A stretch of 64,000 bases of DNA from CAWIVH01 sp963839475 (lineage in GTDB: Bacteria; Acidobacteriota; UBA6911). The notes beneath the pieces were generated by a model. That model worked only from the letters and a program-made list of their open reading frames with translations, was not told where the DNA came from and did not search any database. Below, in pieces: positions 17,582 through 26,888 of this stretch. Within the stretch, counting starts at the first letter, position 1. Every line of letters begins with the position of its first letter. The stretch covers positions 248,001 to 312,000 of the forward strand of contig CAWIVH010000020.1 of the NCBI GenBank assembly GCA_963839475.1, given 5' to 3'. The translations under genes and the position numbers were made by a program.

Positions 17582-18172
17582 ATGAATGGCGCAACGGAAG
17601 GACGGAAATCGATTGCGGTTTTCGGCGGAAGGCACCCCAAGCCGGGAGATGCAGAATATGGAGAGGCACTCAGACTCGGAGTACTCCTGGCTGAAGCGAA
17701 TTTCAGCGTAATCAGCGGGGGCTACTCCGGGGTCATGGAAGCCGTTTCACGAGGCGCCATAGAAGCCGGAGGGGAAGCCATCGGGGTGACTATGGAGATT
17801 TTCGGCAGCCTGCTCCCCAATCCTTTCCTTACGCGGGAAATCCGGACCCGCGACTTTTTCGAACGCCTTGAGGTGCTGGCTACAAAGCCGAGCGGCTTTA
17901 TTGCAGTGCGCGGGGGAATGGGCACCCTCACCGAAATGTGCCTGATATGGAACATGATCCAGACCAGAACTGCCGGGGCAAAACCGATGATTTTGCTGGG
18001 CTCATTCTGGCGGCCCTTACTCGAATCCATCGCCGGACACCTGGTGGTCTCGGAACACGACCTGGATTTACTGCATAGGGTGGATAATGCGGATGAAGCC
18101 GTCGCCTGCCTGCAGCGCTTCGTAGAGCCGGTGTCGGAAAGCCCATCAGACTTCAGCGCTCCCCGCTCATAA
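17582..18172 (+). CDS. LOG-family (lysine decarboxylase-like) nucleotide hydrolase
   Basis: About 196 residues of the LOG/TIGR00725-type Rossmann fold. Visible motifs are 'IAVFGGRHPKPGDAEY', 'GGYSGVMEAVSRGA' and 'RGGMGTLTE'. The last is the PGGxGTxxE signature with Pro replaced by Arg, so activity is uncertain. Family members cleave nucleoside 5'-monophosphates to base and ribose 5-phosphate. The start at 17582 (MNGATEGRKS) has GGGAGG about 9 bases upstream. The gene's last 20 bases overlap the 3' end of the convergent DAHP synthase gene. Confidence 0.82.
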   Translation: MNGATEGRKSIAVFGGRHPKPGDAEYGEALRLGVLLAEANFSVISGGYSGVMEAVSRGAIEAGGEAIGVTMEIFGSLLPNPFLTREIRTRDFFERLEVLATKPSGFIAVRGGMGTLTEMCLIWNMIQTRTAGAKPMILLGSFWRPLLESIAGHLVVSEHDLDLLHRVDNADEAVACLQRFVEPVSESPSDFSAPRS

Positions 18173-19514
18173 GCTGGGCCAGAAGAAACGCCATTTCCAT
18201 TGCCTGCTCATAATTCAGGCGCGGGTCGACCTGGGTGCGGTAGTCCAGATGCAAATCCGATTCCCGGATGCCGCTGGCTCCGCCGACGCATTCGGTGACA
18301 TTTTCGCCCGTCAGTTCGAAATGGACTCCGCCCAGTGTAACCTTGTTGTCTCTCAAGATGAAAAAGGAGTGTTCCAGCTCCGTGAGGATCTTTTCGAATC
18401 GCCGCGTTTTGATGCCGCGCGAGGTCGTCTCAGTATTTCCGTGCATGGGATCACAGCACCATAGCACATGCAAACCACGGCGCTTGACGGCCTTTACCAG
18501 AGGGGGAAGCGCTTGGTCGACTTGAGCCGCACCCATGCGGTGGATCAGGGTCAGTCGCCCAGGTTCATTCTCCGGATTCAGGCGCTCGATCAGCGCCACA
18601 ACCTCACGCGGAGAAATGGACGCGCTGATTTTCACGCCGATCGGATTGGCGATGCCGCGGAAATATTCCACGTGCGCGCCATCCAGCGAGCGGGTTCTCT
18701 CGCCAATCCAGGGAAAATGCGTTGCGAGGTTGTAATATCCCGGCCTGCGCGGCACCCGTCGGGTTTGAGCCTGTTCGTAGGGAAGATGGAGACCCTCATG
18801 GCTGGTAAAGAAATCAACCCGGTTGATGGCCGCGATCGTGTTCCCCGTGAGCGTTTCCATGAAACGCAGCGATTCGCCGATGGCTTCCACGCGCTTTGTA
18901 TATTCTGCGGCACGCGGCGACTTGGACACGAAGTCCAGATCCCAATACTCGGGATGGTGCAGGTCGGCAAAACCTCCGTCCACGAGTGCGCGGATAAAAT
19001 TGATGGTCAGGGCGGAACGCTCGTAGGTGCGCAGCAGCAATTCGGGATCCGGCGTTCGCTCTTCGAGAGTGAATCCCTGCCGGTTGATCATGTCCCCCCT
19101 ATAGCTGGGGAGCGAAATTCCCTTGCGCGTTTCGATATCGGCAGAGCGCGGTTTGGCATATTGACCGGCAAAACGCCCAACGCGAATCACGGGCTTGCGC
19201 AAGCCGTGCACCAGTACCAGGCTCATTTGAAGAAGGATCTTGAGCTTCCGGGCGATGCTCCCTGACTCGCAATCTTCCAGGCTTTCAGAGCAATCGCCGC
19301 CCTGGAGCATGAAACGATGACCGCTCGCAGCTTCGGCCAGCTGTTTCCTGAGGTTCTCAATCTCCCAGCTGGTCACCAGCGGCGGCAAATGGGAAAGTTG
19401 AGTCAAAGCTCGTTCGAGAACCGCGGCATCGGGATAGTTGGGCTGTTGGGCTGCCGGTTTGATTTGCCAGGCATCCGGGGTCCATTCGGGCGCACTCTTC
19501 GATTTCCTTGTCAT
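18153..19514 (-). CDS. Type II 3-deoxy-D-arabino-heptulosonate 7-phosphate synthase
   Basis: First enzyme of the shikimate pathway, joining phosphoenolpyruvate and erythrose 4-phosphate. This is the class II (plant/Mycobacterium) form: 'EWTPDAWQIKPA' at the start, 'MLQGGDCSES' with the metal-binding Cys, 'RVGRFAGQYAKPR', 'SHEGLHLPYEQA', 'WIGERTRSLDGAHVEY', 'NPIGVKIS', 'CDPMHGNT' and 'ARGGV'-like 'GGVHFELTGENVTECVGG'. About 453 residues, as usual. Start: ATG at 19514 or TTG at 19529, both in frame; neither has an ideal ribosome site. No other aromatic pathway genes lie nearby. It overlaps the LOG gene tail to tail by 20 bases. Confidence 0.95.
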   Translation of the reverse strand: MTRKSKSAPEWTPDAWQIKPAAQQPNYPDAAVLERALTQLSHLPPLVTSWEIENLRKQLAEAASGHRFMLQGGDCSESLEDCESGSIARKLKILLQMSLVLVHGLRKPVIRVGRFAGQYAKPRSADIETRKGISLPSYRGDMINRQGFTLEERTPDPELLLRTYERSALTINFIRALVDGGFADLHHPEYWDLDFVSKSPRAAEYTKRVEAIGESLRFMETLTGNTIAAINRVDFFTSHEGLHLPYEQAQTRRVPRRPGYYNLATHFPWIGERTRSLDGAHVEYFRGIANPIGVKISASISPREVVALIERLNPENEPGRLTLIHRMGAAQVDQALPPLVKAVKRRGLHVLWCCDPMHGNTETTSRGIKTRRFEKILTELEHSFFILRDNKVTLGGVHFELTGENVTECVGGASGIRESDLHLDYRTQVDPRLNYEQAMEMAFLLAQLMSGER

Positions 19515-19658
19515 TGGCCGGTCGCTCAATCCTGTCGGGATTTGCCCTTGCTGTGGGATGCGGCCCGGATCCAGGGTGGGTCACAGGGCCGCGCAGCCAT
19601 TTTTCCGAATAGAACATTTTATTCCCCGGCACCAAAGGGTTCAATGGGATTAAAAAGG

Positions 19659-20015
19659 TTAGTATCTGCGCTGCGGATACGGCCCAAAGGGATTTGCATG
19701 CGGGCGATATCCCTCGCGATAACCCCTGCGATAGCCGTCCCGGTATCCCCTCTTATACTCGCCCTGAAAGCGGAATCCCCAATCCGCCCCCCGGCCCCAG
19801 CGTTCTGACTCCCGTCCGCGAAAGTTGTATTTCAAGCGGTTCCTGAAATCGAATTCGCCATGCCGCAACCCTTCCCTGAAGCCGGTTTCATAACCATCAT
19901 GATACGCTGATTGCCTCTCGCGGGAGTAATGATCCGGGTCACGGGAAAAAGCCGCAGCCGGAAGCACAAAAGCGGCCACCGCAACCATCACAAGAATTCT
20001 AGTTGATGCTCTCAT
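19659..20015 (-). CDS. Small exported Arg/Gly/Tyr-rich repeat protein
   Basis: A 118-residue protein with a signal peptide (MRASTRILVMVAVAAFVLPAAAFS) and GGGAGG four bases before the ATG. The mature part is very basic and built on a four-residue period: 'AYHDGYETGFREGLRHG' and later 'YKRGYRDGYRRGYREGYR'. The spacing of Gly-Tyr and charged residues suggests a glycine-zipper-like or nucleic-acid/polysaccharide-binding surface helix. I do not recognise a named family. Confidence 0.65.
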   Translation of the reverse strand: MRASTRILVMVAVAAFVLPAAAFSRDPDHYSRERQSAYHDGYETGFREGLRHGEFDFRNRLKYNFRGRESERWGRGADWGFRFQGEYKRGYRDGYRRGYREGYRPHANPFGPYPQRRY

Positions 20016-20140
20016 ATATCCTCCCAGACTCTTTTAGGCACTCTGTACTTCTAGATGACGCCGAGCACAGATAGTTTCATCGATGCTTGGATGTAAGAAG
20101 CTTCCGCTTGTAATATAGAAAGGTCATCTAAGAATGAAGG

Positions 20141-20713
20141 ATGCCGCAAATGTCAAATTTGGGAATACGCCTGATCTCGGTTCTCGCACTCTTCTCAGCA
20201 CTTCTGTTAGAAGCGCAAACCGGAATTCCCCTCGAAGAGGCAGAAGAACCTCCTGCCGGCACGGGGATTTATTTCAAGTCGGAGTCGGGGGAATGGGTCA
20301 AGCTATTGAAGGCCACCACCTATGACGCCAAAACTCACGGCCTGGAGCGATTCCTGGAAACGGATGGTTACAGTTATCTGAATACCACCGCTGTTTTCGA
20401 CGGGGCAGCTTCGCCTTTCCAGATCGAAAACAGGAAACCGCAGTTTTTCATTCGCGGCATTGCGAAACCGAAAGACGCTCTCATTGTAATACTGACCAAA
20501 AAAAACGACCGGCGGGAAGTCAAATTCTCTTCAGCCAACGTTTCATCCGATAACCGGGGCGGATTCCTGCCGTCCTCCATCCGCCGGGTACTAGCCACGG
20601 TGGTCGGAGATCAGCTCTTCTCGATAAAGCCGGAGATGAGCCTGAAGCCCGGAGAGTATTTGATCGTTTTCGGAGAGCCCAATGTAGGATATGACTTTGG
20701 CATCCCGAAATGA
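20141..20713 (+). CDS. Exported protein of unknown function
   Basis: A 190-residue protein with a signal peptide (IRLISVLALFSALLLEAQ). Start: ATG at 20141 or at 20150, three codons in; AAGGA is placed better for 20150. The mature part is short beta-rich: 'GTGIYFKSESGEWVKL', 'FFIRGIAKPKDALIVILTKKNDRREVKFS', 'LKPGEYLIVFGEPNVGYDFGI'. The ending resembles bacterial proteins in which a domain reports 'GEYLI...' on a surface sandwich. No enzyme motif is visible. Confidence 0.65.
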   Translation: MPQMSNLGIRLISVLALFSALLLEAQTGIPLEEAEEPPAGTGIYFKSESGEWVKLLKATTYDAKTHGLERFLETDGYSYLNTTAVFDGAASPFQIENRKPQFFIRGIAKPKDALIVILTKKNDRREVKFSSANVSSDNRGGFLPSSIRRVLATVVGDQLFSIKPEMSLKPGEYLIVFGEPNVGYDFGIPK

Positions 20714-20839
20714 TGGAACAAGGCTGAGATCCGGATCCCAAATCGGATGACGCGTTTTTTGTCCGAGGATCCTCCGCCGGCTCTGCGCGTACATCTGTAT
20801 CCGAATGAAGAACCTTGCCTTTGAACGGGAGCGTCCGCC

Positions 20840-21610
20840 ATGGCTCATCCCAAAGATCCCTATCTGAAACTGGCCGATATCTACGACCGATATCTGATGG
20901 ACGATTCCATCGTTGCTTTTTACCGGGAGTGGCAGGAATCCCTGCTTCGATCGATAGATCAAGCCGGACTGACCGTCAAGGTCCTCGTGGATCTCTGCTG
21001 CGGCACTGGAAGCAGCACAATCCCCTGGACGAGGCAACCCGGATGGCAAGTCATCGGCATCGACCGTTCGCTTGCCATGCTGCGCCGCGCCCGGGCCAGG
21101 TCGAATCGAGTTCGCTGGATCCGGCAGGATGTTTGCCGCATGAATCTCGAATTGCATGCAGATGTGGTGACTTGCCATTTCGACGCGCTGAATCACATTT
21201 TGGTTTCCGCAGACATGGCGCGCGCGTTTGAAAATATAGCGCGCCTCATGAAAGAAGGCGCCATATTCCAATTCGACCTGAACACCGGGCACATGTTCGA
21301 ATGGTTGGATGCCCGTGAAAAACTGTATGAAATCCCTCCCGATTACGTCATGGCAAACAATCAATATAACCGCAACAAGCGGATCGTGACGTTCCAGCAG
21401 CTCTGGTTCATCAGGGAGGGAAAGCACTACAGGAAGCGGAAGATCGAGGTCCAGGAAAGGGCATACTCCCGCACCGAGATATGCTCGATGCTCAGGAAAG
21501 CCGGTCTGAGACTGCTCGGTGTCGCGGTCCAGCGAAAGGTAGAAGGAAAACCGGCGAGGGAAGTTTACACGGCACAAAAAATGCCGGCAAGGCAAGGTCG
21601 CCTATGGTAA
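20840..21610 (+). CDS. SAM-dependent class I methyltransferase
   Basis: A 256-residue cytosolic methyltransferase. Motif I is 'VLVDLCCGTGSST' (residues ~48-60), motif II is 'VIGIDRSLAML', and the downstream 'IRQDVCRMNL' and 'ADVVTCHFDALNHI' fit the SAM-binding Rossmann fold. The N-terminal 'YLKLADIYDRYLMDD' is typical of small-molecule methyltransferases of the Methyltransf_25 type. The substrate is unknown. GGGAG lies about 9 bases before the ATG. It is convergent with the glyoxalase II gene. Confidence 0.83.
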   Translation: MAHPKDPYLKLADIYDRYLMDDSIVAFYREWQESLLRSIDQAGLTVKVLVDLCCGTGSSTIPWTRQPGWQVIGIDRSLAMLRRARARSNRVRWIRQDVCRMNLELHADVVTCHFDALNHILVSADMARAFENIARLMKEGAIFQFDLNTGHMFEWLDAREKLYEIPPDYVMANNQYNRNKRIVTFQQLWFIREGKHYRKRKIEVQERAYSRTEICSMLRKAGLRLLGVAVQRKVEGKPAREVYTAQKMPARQGRLW

Positions 21611-21636
21611 TTTCGTCCGAGTGAATGGGTCACATT

Positions 21637-22389
21637 TCAGGTAATCTCGCAGAGATGGCGGAAGGTGGCCAGGCCTGGGGCGGTGTGGAACCTGGCCGCC
21701 AGCACAGGATCATCCCAACGGAAAAACGGATTGGTAGCGCATTCTTCACCGAGGGTCAACGGAACTGTGGGCCTGCCGACCGCGGCCAGGAGAGACTTTA
21801 GGCGCCCGGCCGCCCTTTCATTGCCCGGATCCAGGCCGACAGCTTCGCGCACATACTGCAGGGTGTACTCATGAGAGCACCAGATGCGGGTACGAAGCGG
21901 GAGCCGCCGGACCTTTTGAATAGATTCGAACATCACCTCGGGTGTCCCCTCGAACAGATTCCCGATCGTGCCGCCAAAAACCGTATCGCCGGAGAAAAGG
22001 TCGCCCTCTCCATCCGCTGATGGAAAAAAATATGCAATATGGGCTCGCGTATGACCCGGAACATCTAATATTTTCCCACTCCGCCCCGCGAGACAGACTT
22101 CATCCCCTTCCCTCAGAAAATGATTCTGCCCGGTAATCCGGCCATGGTCTCCGGCTCCGCCGTAGACCGGCACGCCCGGAAAGCGCTGGGTCAACAAACG
22201 GATGCCTCCGGTATGGTCGGAGTGGTGATGGGTTATCAAAATTGCCGATAGTCTGAGTGCTTCGCGATGGAGAAAATCCAATACCGGTTTCGCATCTCCC
22301 GGGTCCACAACTGCGGCATCGGAGGCAGCGCGATTTAGCAGCAGGTATATGTAATTGTCCGCAAATGCGTGGAGTATCTGAATACCCAT
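21637..22389 (-). CDS. gloB: Hydroxyacylglutathione hydrolase (glyoxalase II)
   Basis: A 250-residue metallo-beta-lactamase-fold enzyme that hydrolyses S-lactoylglutathione, the second step of methylglyoxal detoxification. Metal ligands are visible: THHHSDH (residues 54-59), the His in VPGHTRAH, SGDTVFGG, and the His of CSHEYT. The start at 22389 (MGIQILHAFADNYIY) fits the usual GloB start better than the upstream in-frame ATG at 22440. The C-terminal 'EECATNPFFRWDDP' matches the helical domain of true GloB. Cytosolic, with no glyoxalase I gene in view. Confidence 0.9.
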   Translation of the reverse strand: MGIQILHAFADNYIYLLLNRAASDAAVVDPGDAKPVLDFLHREALRLSAILITHHHSDHTGGIRLLTQRFPGVPVYGGAGDHGRITGQNHFLREGDEVCLAGRSGKILDVPGHTRAHIAYFFPSADGEGDLFSGDTVFGGTIGNLFEGTPEVMFESIQKVRRLPLRTRIWCSHEYTLQYVREAVGLDPGNERAAGRLKSLLAAVGRPTVPLTLGEECATNPFFRWDDPVLAARFHTAPGLATFRHLCEIT

Positions 22390-22709
22390 CTTCCATCCCC
22401 TTCGCTGAGGATCGCTATGGAGCCGTCTTGCAGGCGGCAATCCCGAAATTGAACTGAATAGCTGAAGGCGCCGGAGGCTTTATCGTACTGCCGCGATACG
22501 ATTTCCCGCAATTGCGCCGCCTCAAGGAGGGACAGGAGCAGAAGAGCCGTCATCCCACGAAGAGCGACGAATGCCGGGGCAGGTCGAGTCCAACGTCTCA
22601 TGAAGTGATCATAACCAGCTTGCGAAGGTTTATCCAGTCAAGGAAATGGTGGCAGGTTTGATGAAACCGCGAGTGACATTGCCGGGGGCATGGAGCCCGA
22701 AAGGGATGC

Positions 22710-23042
22710 TTGGGCCGTACCAAATCATTCATCAGAGAGAATCTCTCGAACTTGAAAGACCAGATCGAGCAGGCAATGAAGAGCATGCCGGAAATGAATC
22801 AGATTCAGGATCAGGTCAACATGACCGTTTCCGGCGAGGGACTGTGCATGGAGCTGCTGGAAACCGAAAGCGGGATATTCTTCAAACGCGGGCAGCCGCT
22901 GCCGAGCAACAGCGGCCAGGATGTGTTGATTTTGCTGGCCAAGGAGCTCGGTAAAATGCCCAACCGGGTCCTGATTGAAGGGCACACCGAAGACAACAGG
23001 AGCTGCTGGAGCAGCTTGCCAAAGAAGACGTCTACGAACTGA
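22710..23042 (+). pseudogene. motB fragment (OmpA/MotB domain), truncated
   Basis: The frame begins at a TTG at 22710 and reads 'RENLSNLKDQIEQAMKSMPEM' followed by 'VNMTVSGEGLCMELLETESG', 'FFKRGQPLPSNSGQDVLILL' and 'AKELGKMPNRVLIEGHTED'. This matches the linker and first half of the peptidoglycan-binding OmpA-like domain of MotB. The N-terminal membrane helix is missing, and after GHTED the expected second half of the domain is gone and the frame turns to 'NRSCWSSLPKKTSTN'. There is no motA or other flagellar gene nearby. It is best read as a decayed flagellar stator gene. Confidence 0.65.
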
Positions 23043-23301
23043 TCCTGCGGAACTCGTGTTATAACCTCCCTATGCGCAAACTGCATTGCCAGATATTATT
23101 CACGCAAATTGCCGGGGAAAGGACCTTGACTGCCCGACCTGCACCCGCCTGGCGAAAACATTCGCATACCGGACATTTACGGACGTGAAGGCTTCTAAAA
23201 CCAGCAAATCTATGCCCGGGAGTGACCGGCGCAAATATCAGTCTTCAAAATCCATGCCCGGCAACGGGAAGAAGATCCGGTTGAGTCTGTCCGGCGTCTT
23301 T
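23043..23301. other. Gene-free interval with short direct repeat
   Basis: No convincing gene between the motB fragment and the membrane protein. Frame-open sequence here contains two near copies of 'AAATCTATGCCCGG'/'AAATCCATGCCCGG' about 48 bases apart (23208-23263). One frame after the motB end reads 'QELLEQLAKEDVYELIL', perhaps a trace of another lost gene. Confidence 0.4.
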
Positions 23302-25170
23302 ATGGCGGATCCGCCCTCGGCCCAGGAATCGCCATTCTGGATCTATGTCATTCCCTTGCTCCTCTTCACTTTCATCATCTCTATCTGCCATATCCGCACC
23401 CTGGATCTTTGGTGGCACCTGAAGACCGGCGAGTGGATCATTCAAAATCGAGCCATTCCCCACCAGGATGTCTTTTCCTACACGGCGGCGGGGAAACCAT
23501 GGATTTCTCACGAATGGTTGTTTGGCCTGATCGCATTCGGCACGTATCGCCTCGGGGGTGAGGCCGGAATCATCCTGGGTAAAGCACTCCTGGTCACCCT
23601 CCTGATGGGACTTGGGGCGGGCCTTGCGAAAATCCGCCGCGTCCGGCCGGGCATCGCAGTCCTGTTGCTGGCGGCTGCCTATGCGGCTTCCAGGATGCGT
23701 CTTTTCGAAAGACCGGAACTGTTCTCACTTGCACTGGCACTTGCATTTCTCCTGTTTTATGAAAAGTCCAATTCCAGGCCTGCTGCCCTGGCAGCACTTC
23801 CCGCGCTTCAACTTCTGTGGGTTAATCTGCACGGCGGCACGGCTCTGCTCGGATGGGTTCTGGCAGGAACGCTGCTGTTCGATCGCATCTGGACCTTGAA
23901 GCAGGCATCGGGCCGGCTGTCGAACATCGAGGCAGGACGTCTTTTCCCACACCTGGCGGCTTTTTCCGGAGTTCTGCTGGTTTCATTCCTGAATCCACAT
24001 GGGCATAAAGCGCTATTTTATGGCCTGCTTCGTACCGAAAGCCCCCTGGATAACAAGGAATTCCAGTCCCTGGCCCGAATGATCCTGGGCGGAGTCGACC
24101 TATCGATTGTGATTTTCATTCTGTTCGCGGTCATCCTGGCGCTGACCCTCACCCTGAATCCGAAACGGGCCCGACTTTACGAGTGGTTTCTGTTCCCCTT
24201 TCTGCTTGTCCTGACCGTCGTTTTTTTCCGGTTCCGTCCGCTGTTTTTATTTCTCCTTGCACCATCGCTTGCATGTCTTCTTCTCGAGCTGCCTTGTATC
24301 CGCAAAATCCGAAACTGGTGTTTTGTGGCGTCAGCCATGCTCCTGCTGGGGCGGGTGGCGCAAATGGAGAGCCGGACCTCCTATTACCAGTTCGGGATCG
24401 GAATCCACTCGGGATTGTTTGATGAGAAAGCGATCCGGTTTATTCGCGACACCGGGATCCAGGGGAACATGTTTAACAGTTACGGCAACGGAGGCTATCT
24501 CATTTGGAGGCTGGGCCCGGACCGGAAAGTGTTCATCGACGGCCGTGAGGATGTTTACCTTGGACCCGGCGTCCTTCACGAATATGTGCATGCATTCGAT
24601 TCGCGCCGGAATTGGCACAACCTGGTTGGGAAATATGGAATTGATTATGCCGTCCTTTCGTACCCTGAAAGTCCGCCCATCAAAGCAGAGGACAGTCTGG
24701 ACAGCCTGGCGTTCCCGAGGTCGGAATGGGCGCTGGTTTATTACGATGACTGGATAACGATTTACATCCGCCGCAATGGCAAAAATGACGCTGTGCTTGG
24801 CCGCGAGATAAAGTTGATCCAGCCTCTTCAACTATCCACGTATCTGGATGATCTGGTACGCGATCCCAGGAAGCTCGCGCTATTTCAAAACGAGATCGTC
24901 GCCAATGCGGCTGAAAATCCAACATCTTTCCGGAATGAATTCACGCTGGGGCTGCTCGCCATGAAATCCGGGTCGGGGAATATCGCCGAAGCGCTTTTGC
25001 ATTTCGGCCAGGCCGCGGCTATCAATCCCGACTTTGCGCCGGCTCACACCAACGTGGGCACCATTTATTTGGCGCTGGGGCGGTTCGCGGAGGCCCGGGA
25101 GGCTTTCGAACGATCCCTGGCGATTGAGCCCAATTCCTTTGTCCGATCACAGATGGCAAAGATCCCCTGA
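23302..25170 (+). CDS. Polytopic membrane protein with C-terminal TPR
   Basis: About 622 residues. The frame is open from 23086, but the first 72 codons look non-coding (they contain two near-identical 'SKSMPG' stretches), so I place the start at the ATG at 23302 (MADPPSAQES); no strong ribosome site supports any choice. About ten membrane segments fill residues ~15-345, with 'HIRTLDLWWHLKTGEWII' and 'DVFSYTAAGKPWISHEWL' in the first loop. This pattern occurs in GT-C-like bacterial membrane proteins. A soluble part follows ('GNMFNSYGNGGYLIWRLGPD', 'KVFIDGREDVY'), then a TPR repeat at the end ('HTNVGTIYLALGRFAEAREA'). A lipid-linked sugar transfer role is possible but not shown. Confidence 0.75.
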   Translation: MADPPSAQESPFWIYVIPLLLFTFIISICHIRTLDLWWHLKTGEWIIQNRAIPHQDVFSYTAAGKPWISHEWLFGLIAFGTYRLGGEAGIILGKALLVTLLMGLGAGLAKIRRVRPGIAVLLLAAAYAASRMRLFERPELFSLALALAFLLFYEKSNSRPAALAALPALQLLWVNLHGGTALLGWVLAGTLLFDRIWTLKQASGRLSNIEAGRLFPHLAAFSGVLLVSFLNPHGHKALFYGLLRTESPLDNKEFQSLARMILGGVDLSIVIFILFAVILALTLTLNPKRARLYEWFLFPFLLVLTVVFFRFRPLFLFLLAPSLACLLLELPCIRKIRNWCFVASAMLLLGRVAQMESRTSYYQFGIGIHSGLFDEKAIRFIRDTGIQGNMFNSYGNGGYLIWRLGPDRKVFIDGREDVYLGPGVLHEYVHAFDSRRNWHNLVGKYGIDYAVLSYPESPPIKAEDSLDSLAFPRSEWALVYYDDWITIYIRRNGKNDAVLGREIKLIQPLQLSTYLDDLVRDPRKLALFQNEIVANAAENPTSFRNEFTLGLLAMKSGSGNIAEALLHFGQAAAINPDFAPAHTNVGTIYLALGRFAEAREAFERSLAIEPNSFVRSQMAKIP

Positions 25171-25403
25171 GGTAGAGAACCTTGCGGTCACCCGCCCCGC
25201 CCGCTGAGAAACTTAAACCAATTTCGAAACTCACGGATTCTATATGCCGACGGGCCTTTTCATACTCCTGCGGATTGGTCAGATGCTCGATTATCCATGG
25301 GACCGGGCGTGTTATCCCGGCAAGGGAAGAACGCCGATCGATAAAGCTCGCAAACATACCCACTCCCTTGACTAATGGCGGCGCAATGGGGGCCGCTTGC
25401 GAA

Positions 25404-26837
25404 TTATTCGGTGCGCTGCTCCATTAATGTGGCAAATCGCTTGTTGATGGCCAGAGCGGGATCCAGAGGCACCTCCACAGGCTTGCAGTCAGGCGGGATA
25501 TGAATGGTCGGGGCAGACCGGATTTCCTTGCCTTCAAAACCCGGGAGCCATGGGCGTTCCGCCTCGAGCATTTCCCGGCACATTTCCCGGATCTCCGAGA
25601 GGGTGCAAACGGCGGACGCAAGCGGATCCATGGCAGCGGCATGGACAACGGCCTCGGGATCGCTTTGGATAGCCGCAAGTGCGGCCAATTCCTGCACGCT
25701 GATGTTGGACAGGCAGAGTGCGGCGCATTGAGGAGGAAGTTGCCCGATGCGAACCGGGTGCAGCCCCGATGAATCGGCAAAGGTCGGTACTTCGACGCAA
25801 CACCCTTCCGGCAGATTCGTGATGTACCCTTCGTTGCTCACATTTCCCATGAATCGAAACGGCCTGCCGGTCGCTACGGCTTCCATAATGTAGGAGCAAT
25901 ACTCCACGCTGCGTCCTTCGATTTTAGCGCTTTCATACTCCAGCGGATCATGCCTGGCATACTTTCCGGCCAAAGCATGGACATATTTGTAATATGCGCC
26001 GCTTTCGCCTCCAAAACTCGGCTCGTCGCAATACATCCTCAATGCCTTTTCGTTTTTCCGAAACCAGGGCACATATTCGCTCAAGTGCCCCGTGCTTTCA
26101 GTCATGAAATATCCGAAATGCCTGAAAACCTCTCCCCGTACCTTTTCATTTTTGTAGTATTCCGGCTTTTCAAAAAGCTCACGCAGCTGCGGGTACAGGT
26201 CACGGCCTCTGTGTTCGAGCTTTAAAAACCAGTCCATGTGATTGATTCCGCCGCACAAATAGGCAATCTCAAGCTTGGGGACTCCGCAAAATCCGGCGAT
26301 GAGGTCCAAGGTCGTCTGGACGCCGTGACAGAGCCCCACGAACGTCACACTTCCGGCGCGCCCAAGGGCAAGGCAGTTCGCCGCCATTGGATTCGCGTAT
26401 TGCAGCATGATGGCTCCCGGCTTGGCCGCTTCCCGCATATCCCGCGCAATCTCCAGCAGAACGGGGATGGTGCGCAGGCCGCGGAAGATCCCCCCGGGTC
26501 CCAACGAATCGGCGATACATTGATCGACCCCGTATTTCAGAGGGATTTCATAGTCGAATCCAAAGGCTTCAAGCCCCCCGACCTGGATCATGACAATCAC
26601 GAAATCGGCTCCCCGGATGGCCTCGCGCCGGTCTGTGGTCGCCCAAACATTTGCGCTCAGGCCATTCTCTCGGATCATCCTGCGCCCGAACGCTTCCATG
26701 CGGCGAAGCTTCGATTCGGAGGGGCTCATGAGTGCAAATTCCCAGTCCGATAGCGGGCCCGTCGCAAGGATGTCGCTCATAAGGGTTTTACAGAATACGA
26801 CGCTGCCTGCGCCGATCATTGCTACTTTTCCAGCCAT
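25404..26837 (-). CDS. GH4 family glycosidase (alpha-galactosidase/glucuronidase-like)
   Basis: A 477-residue cytosolic NAD- and Mn-dependent glycosidase. The Rossmann site is 'VAMIGAGSVVF' (residues 5-15), followed by 'ADFVIVMIQVGG', 'SLGPGGIFRGLRTI', 'CHGVQ' (170-174, metal-binding Cys and His), 'GINHMDWFLKLE' (His about 200) and 'TESTGHLSEYVPWFRK'. The body resembles MelA. In GH4 the Cys-His motif differs by specificity: CHSV in alpha-galactosidases, CHGx in alpha-glucuronidases; here it is CHGV. With kduI, kduD and a UxuA-like gene in the window, alpha-glucuronidase activity is a reasonable guess but not proven. GGAGG lies 7 bases before the ATG. Confidence 0.9.
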   Translation of the reverse strand: MAGKVAMIGAGSVVFCKTLMSDILATGPLSDWEFALMSPSESKLRRMEAFGRRMIRENGLSANVWATTDRREAIRGADFVIVMIQVGGLEAFGFDYEIPLKYGVDQCIADSLGPGGIFRGLRTIPVLLEIARDMREAAKPGAIMLQYANPMAANCLALGRAGSVTFVGLCHGVQTTLDLIAGFCGVPKLEIAYLCGGINHMDWFLKLEHRGRDLYPQLRELFEKPEYYKNEKVRGEVFRHFGYFMTESTGHLSEYVPWFRKNEKALRMYCDEPSFGGESGAYYKYVHALAGKYARHDPLEYESAKIEGRSVEYCSYIMEAVATGRPFRFMGNVSNEGYITNLPEGCCVEVPTFADSSGLHPVRIGQLPPQCAALCLSNISVQELAALAAIQSDPEAVVHAAAMDPLASAVCTLSEIREMCREMLEAERPWLPGFEGKEIRSAPTIHIPPDCKPVEVPLDPALAINKRFATLMEQRTE

Positions 26838-26888
26838 GCTTCAACCTCCGACAGATTGAGTTCGGTGCCGGCAGCCTGACTGCACGGC

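Noticed and set aside
22335..22601. An 88-codon minus-strand frame with a hydrophobic start
   Set aside because: It overlaps the gloB start by 54 bases, has no ribosome site and no recognised domain. It could be a small exported protein, but support is thin.
25022..25363. A 113-codon minus-strand frame after the GH4 gene, with AAGGGAG before its second Met
   Set aside because: Its C-terminal half is antisense to the membrane/TPR gene and reads Pro/Arg/Trp-rich. Only the first ~55 residues could be a real small protein.
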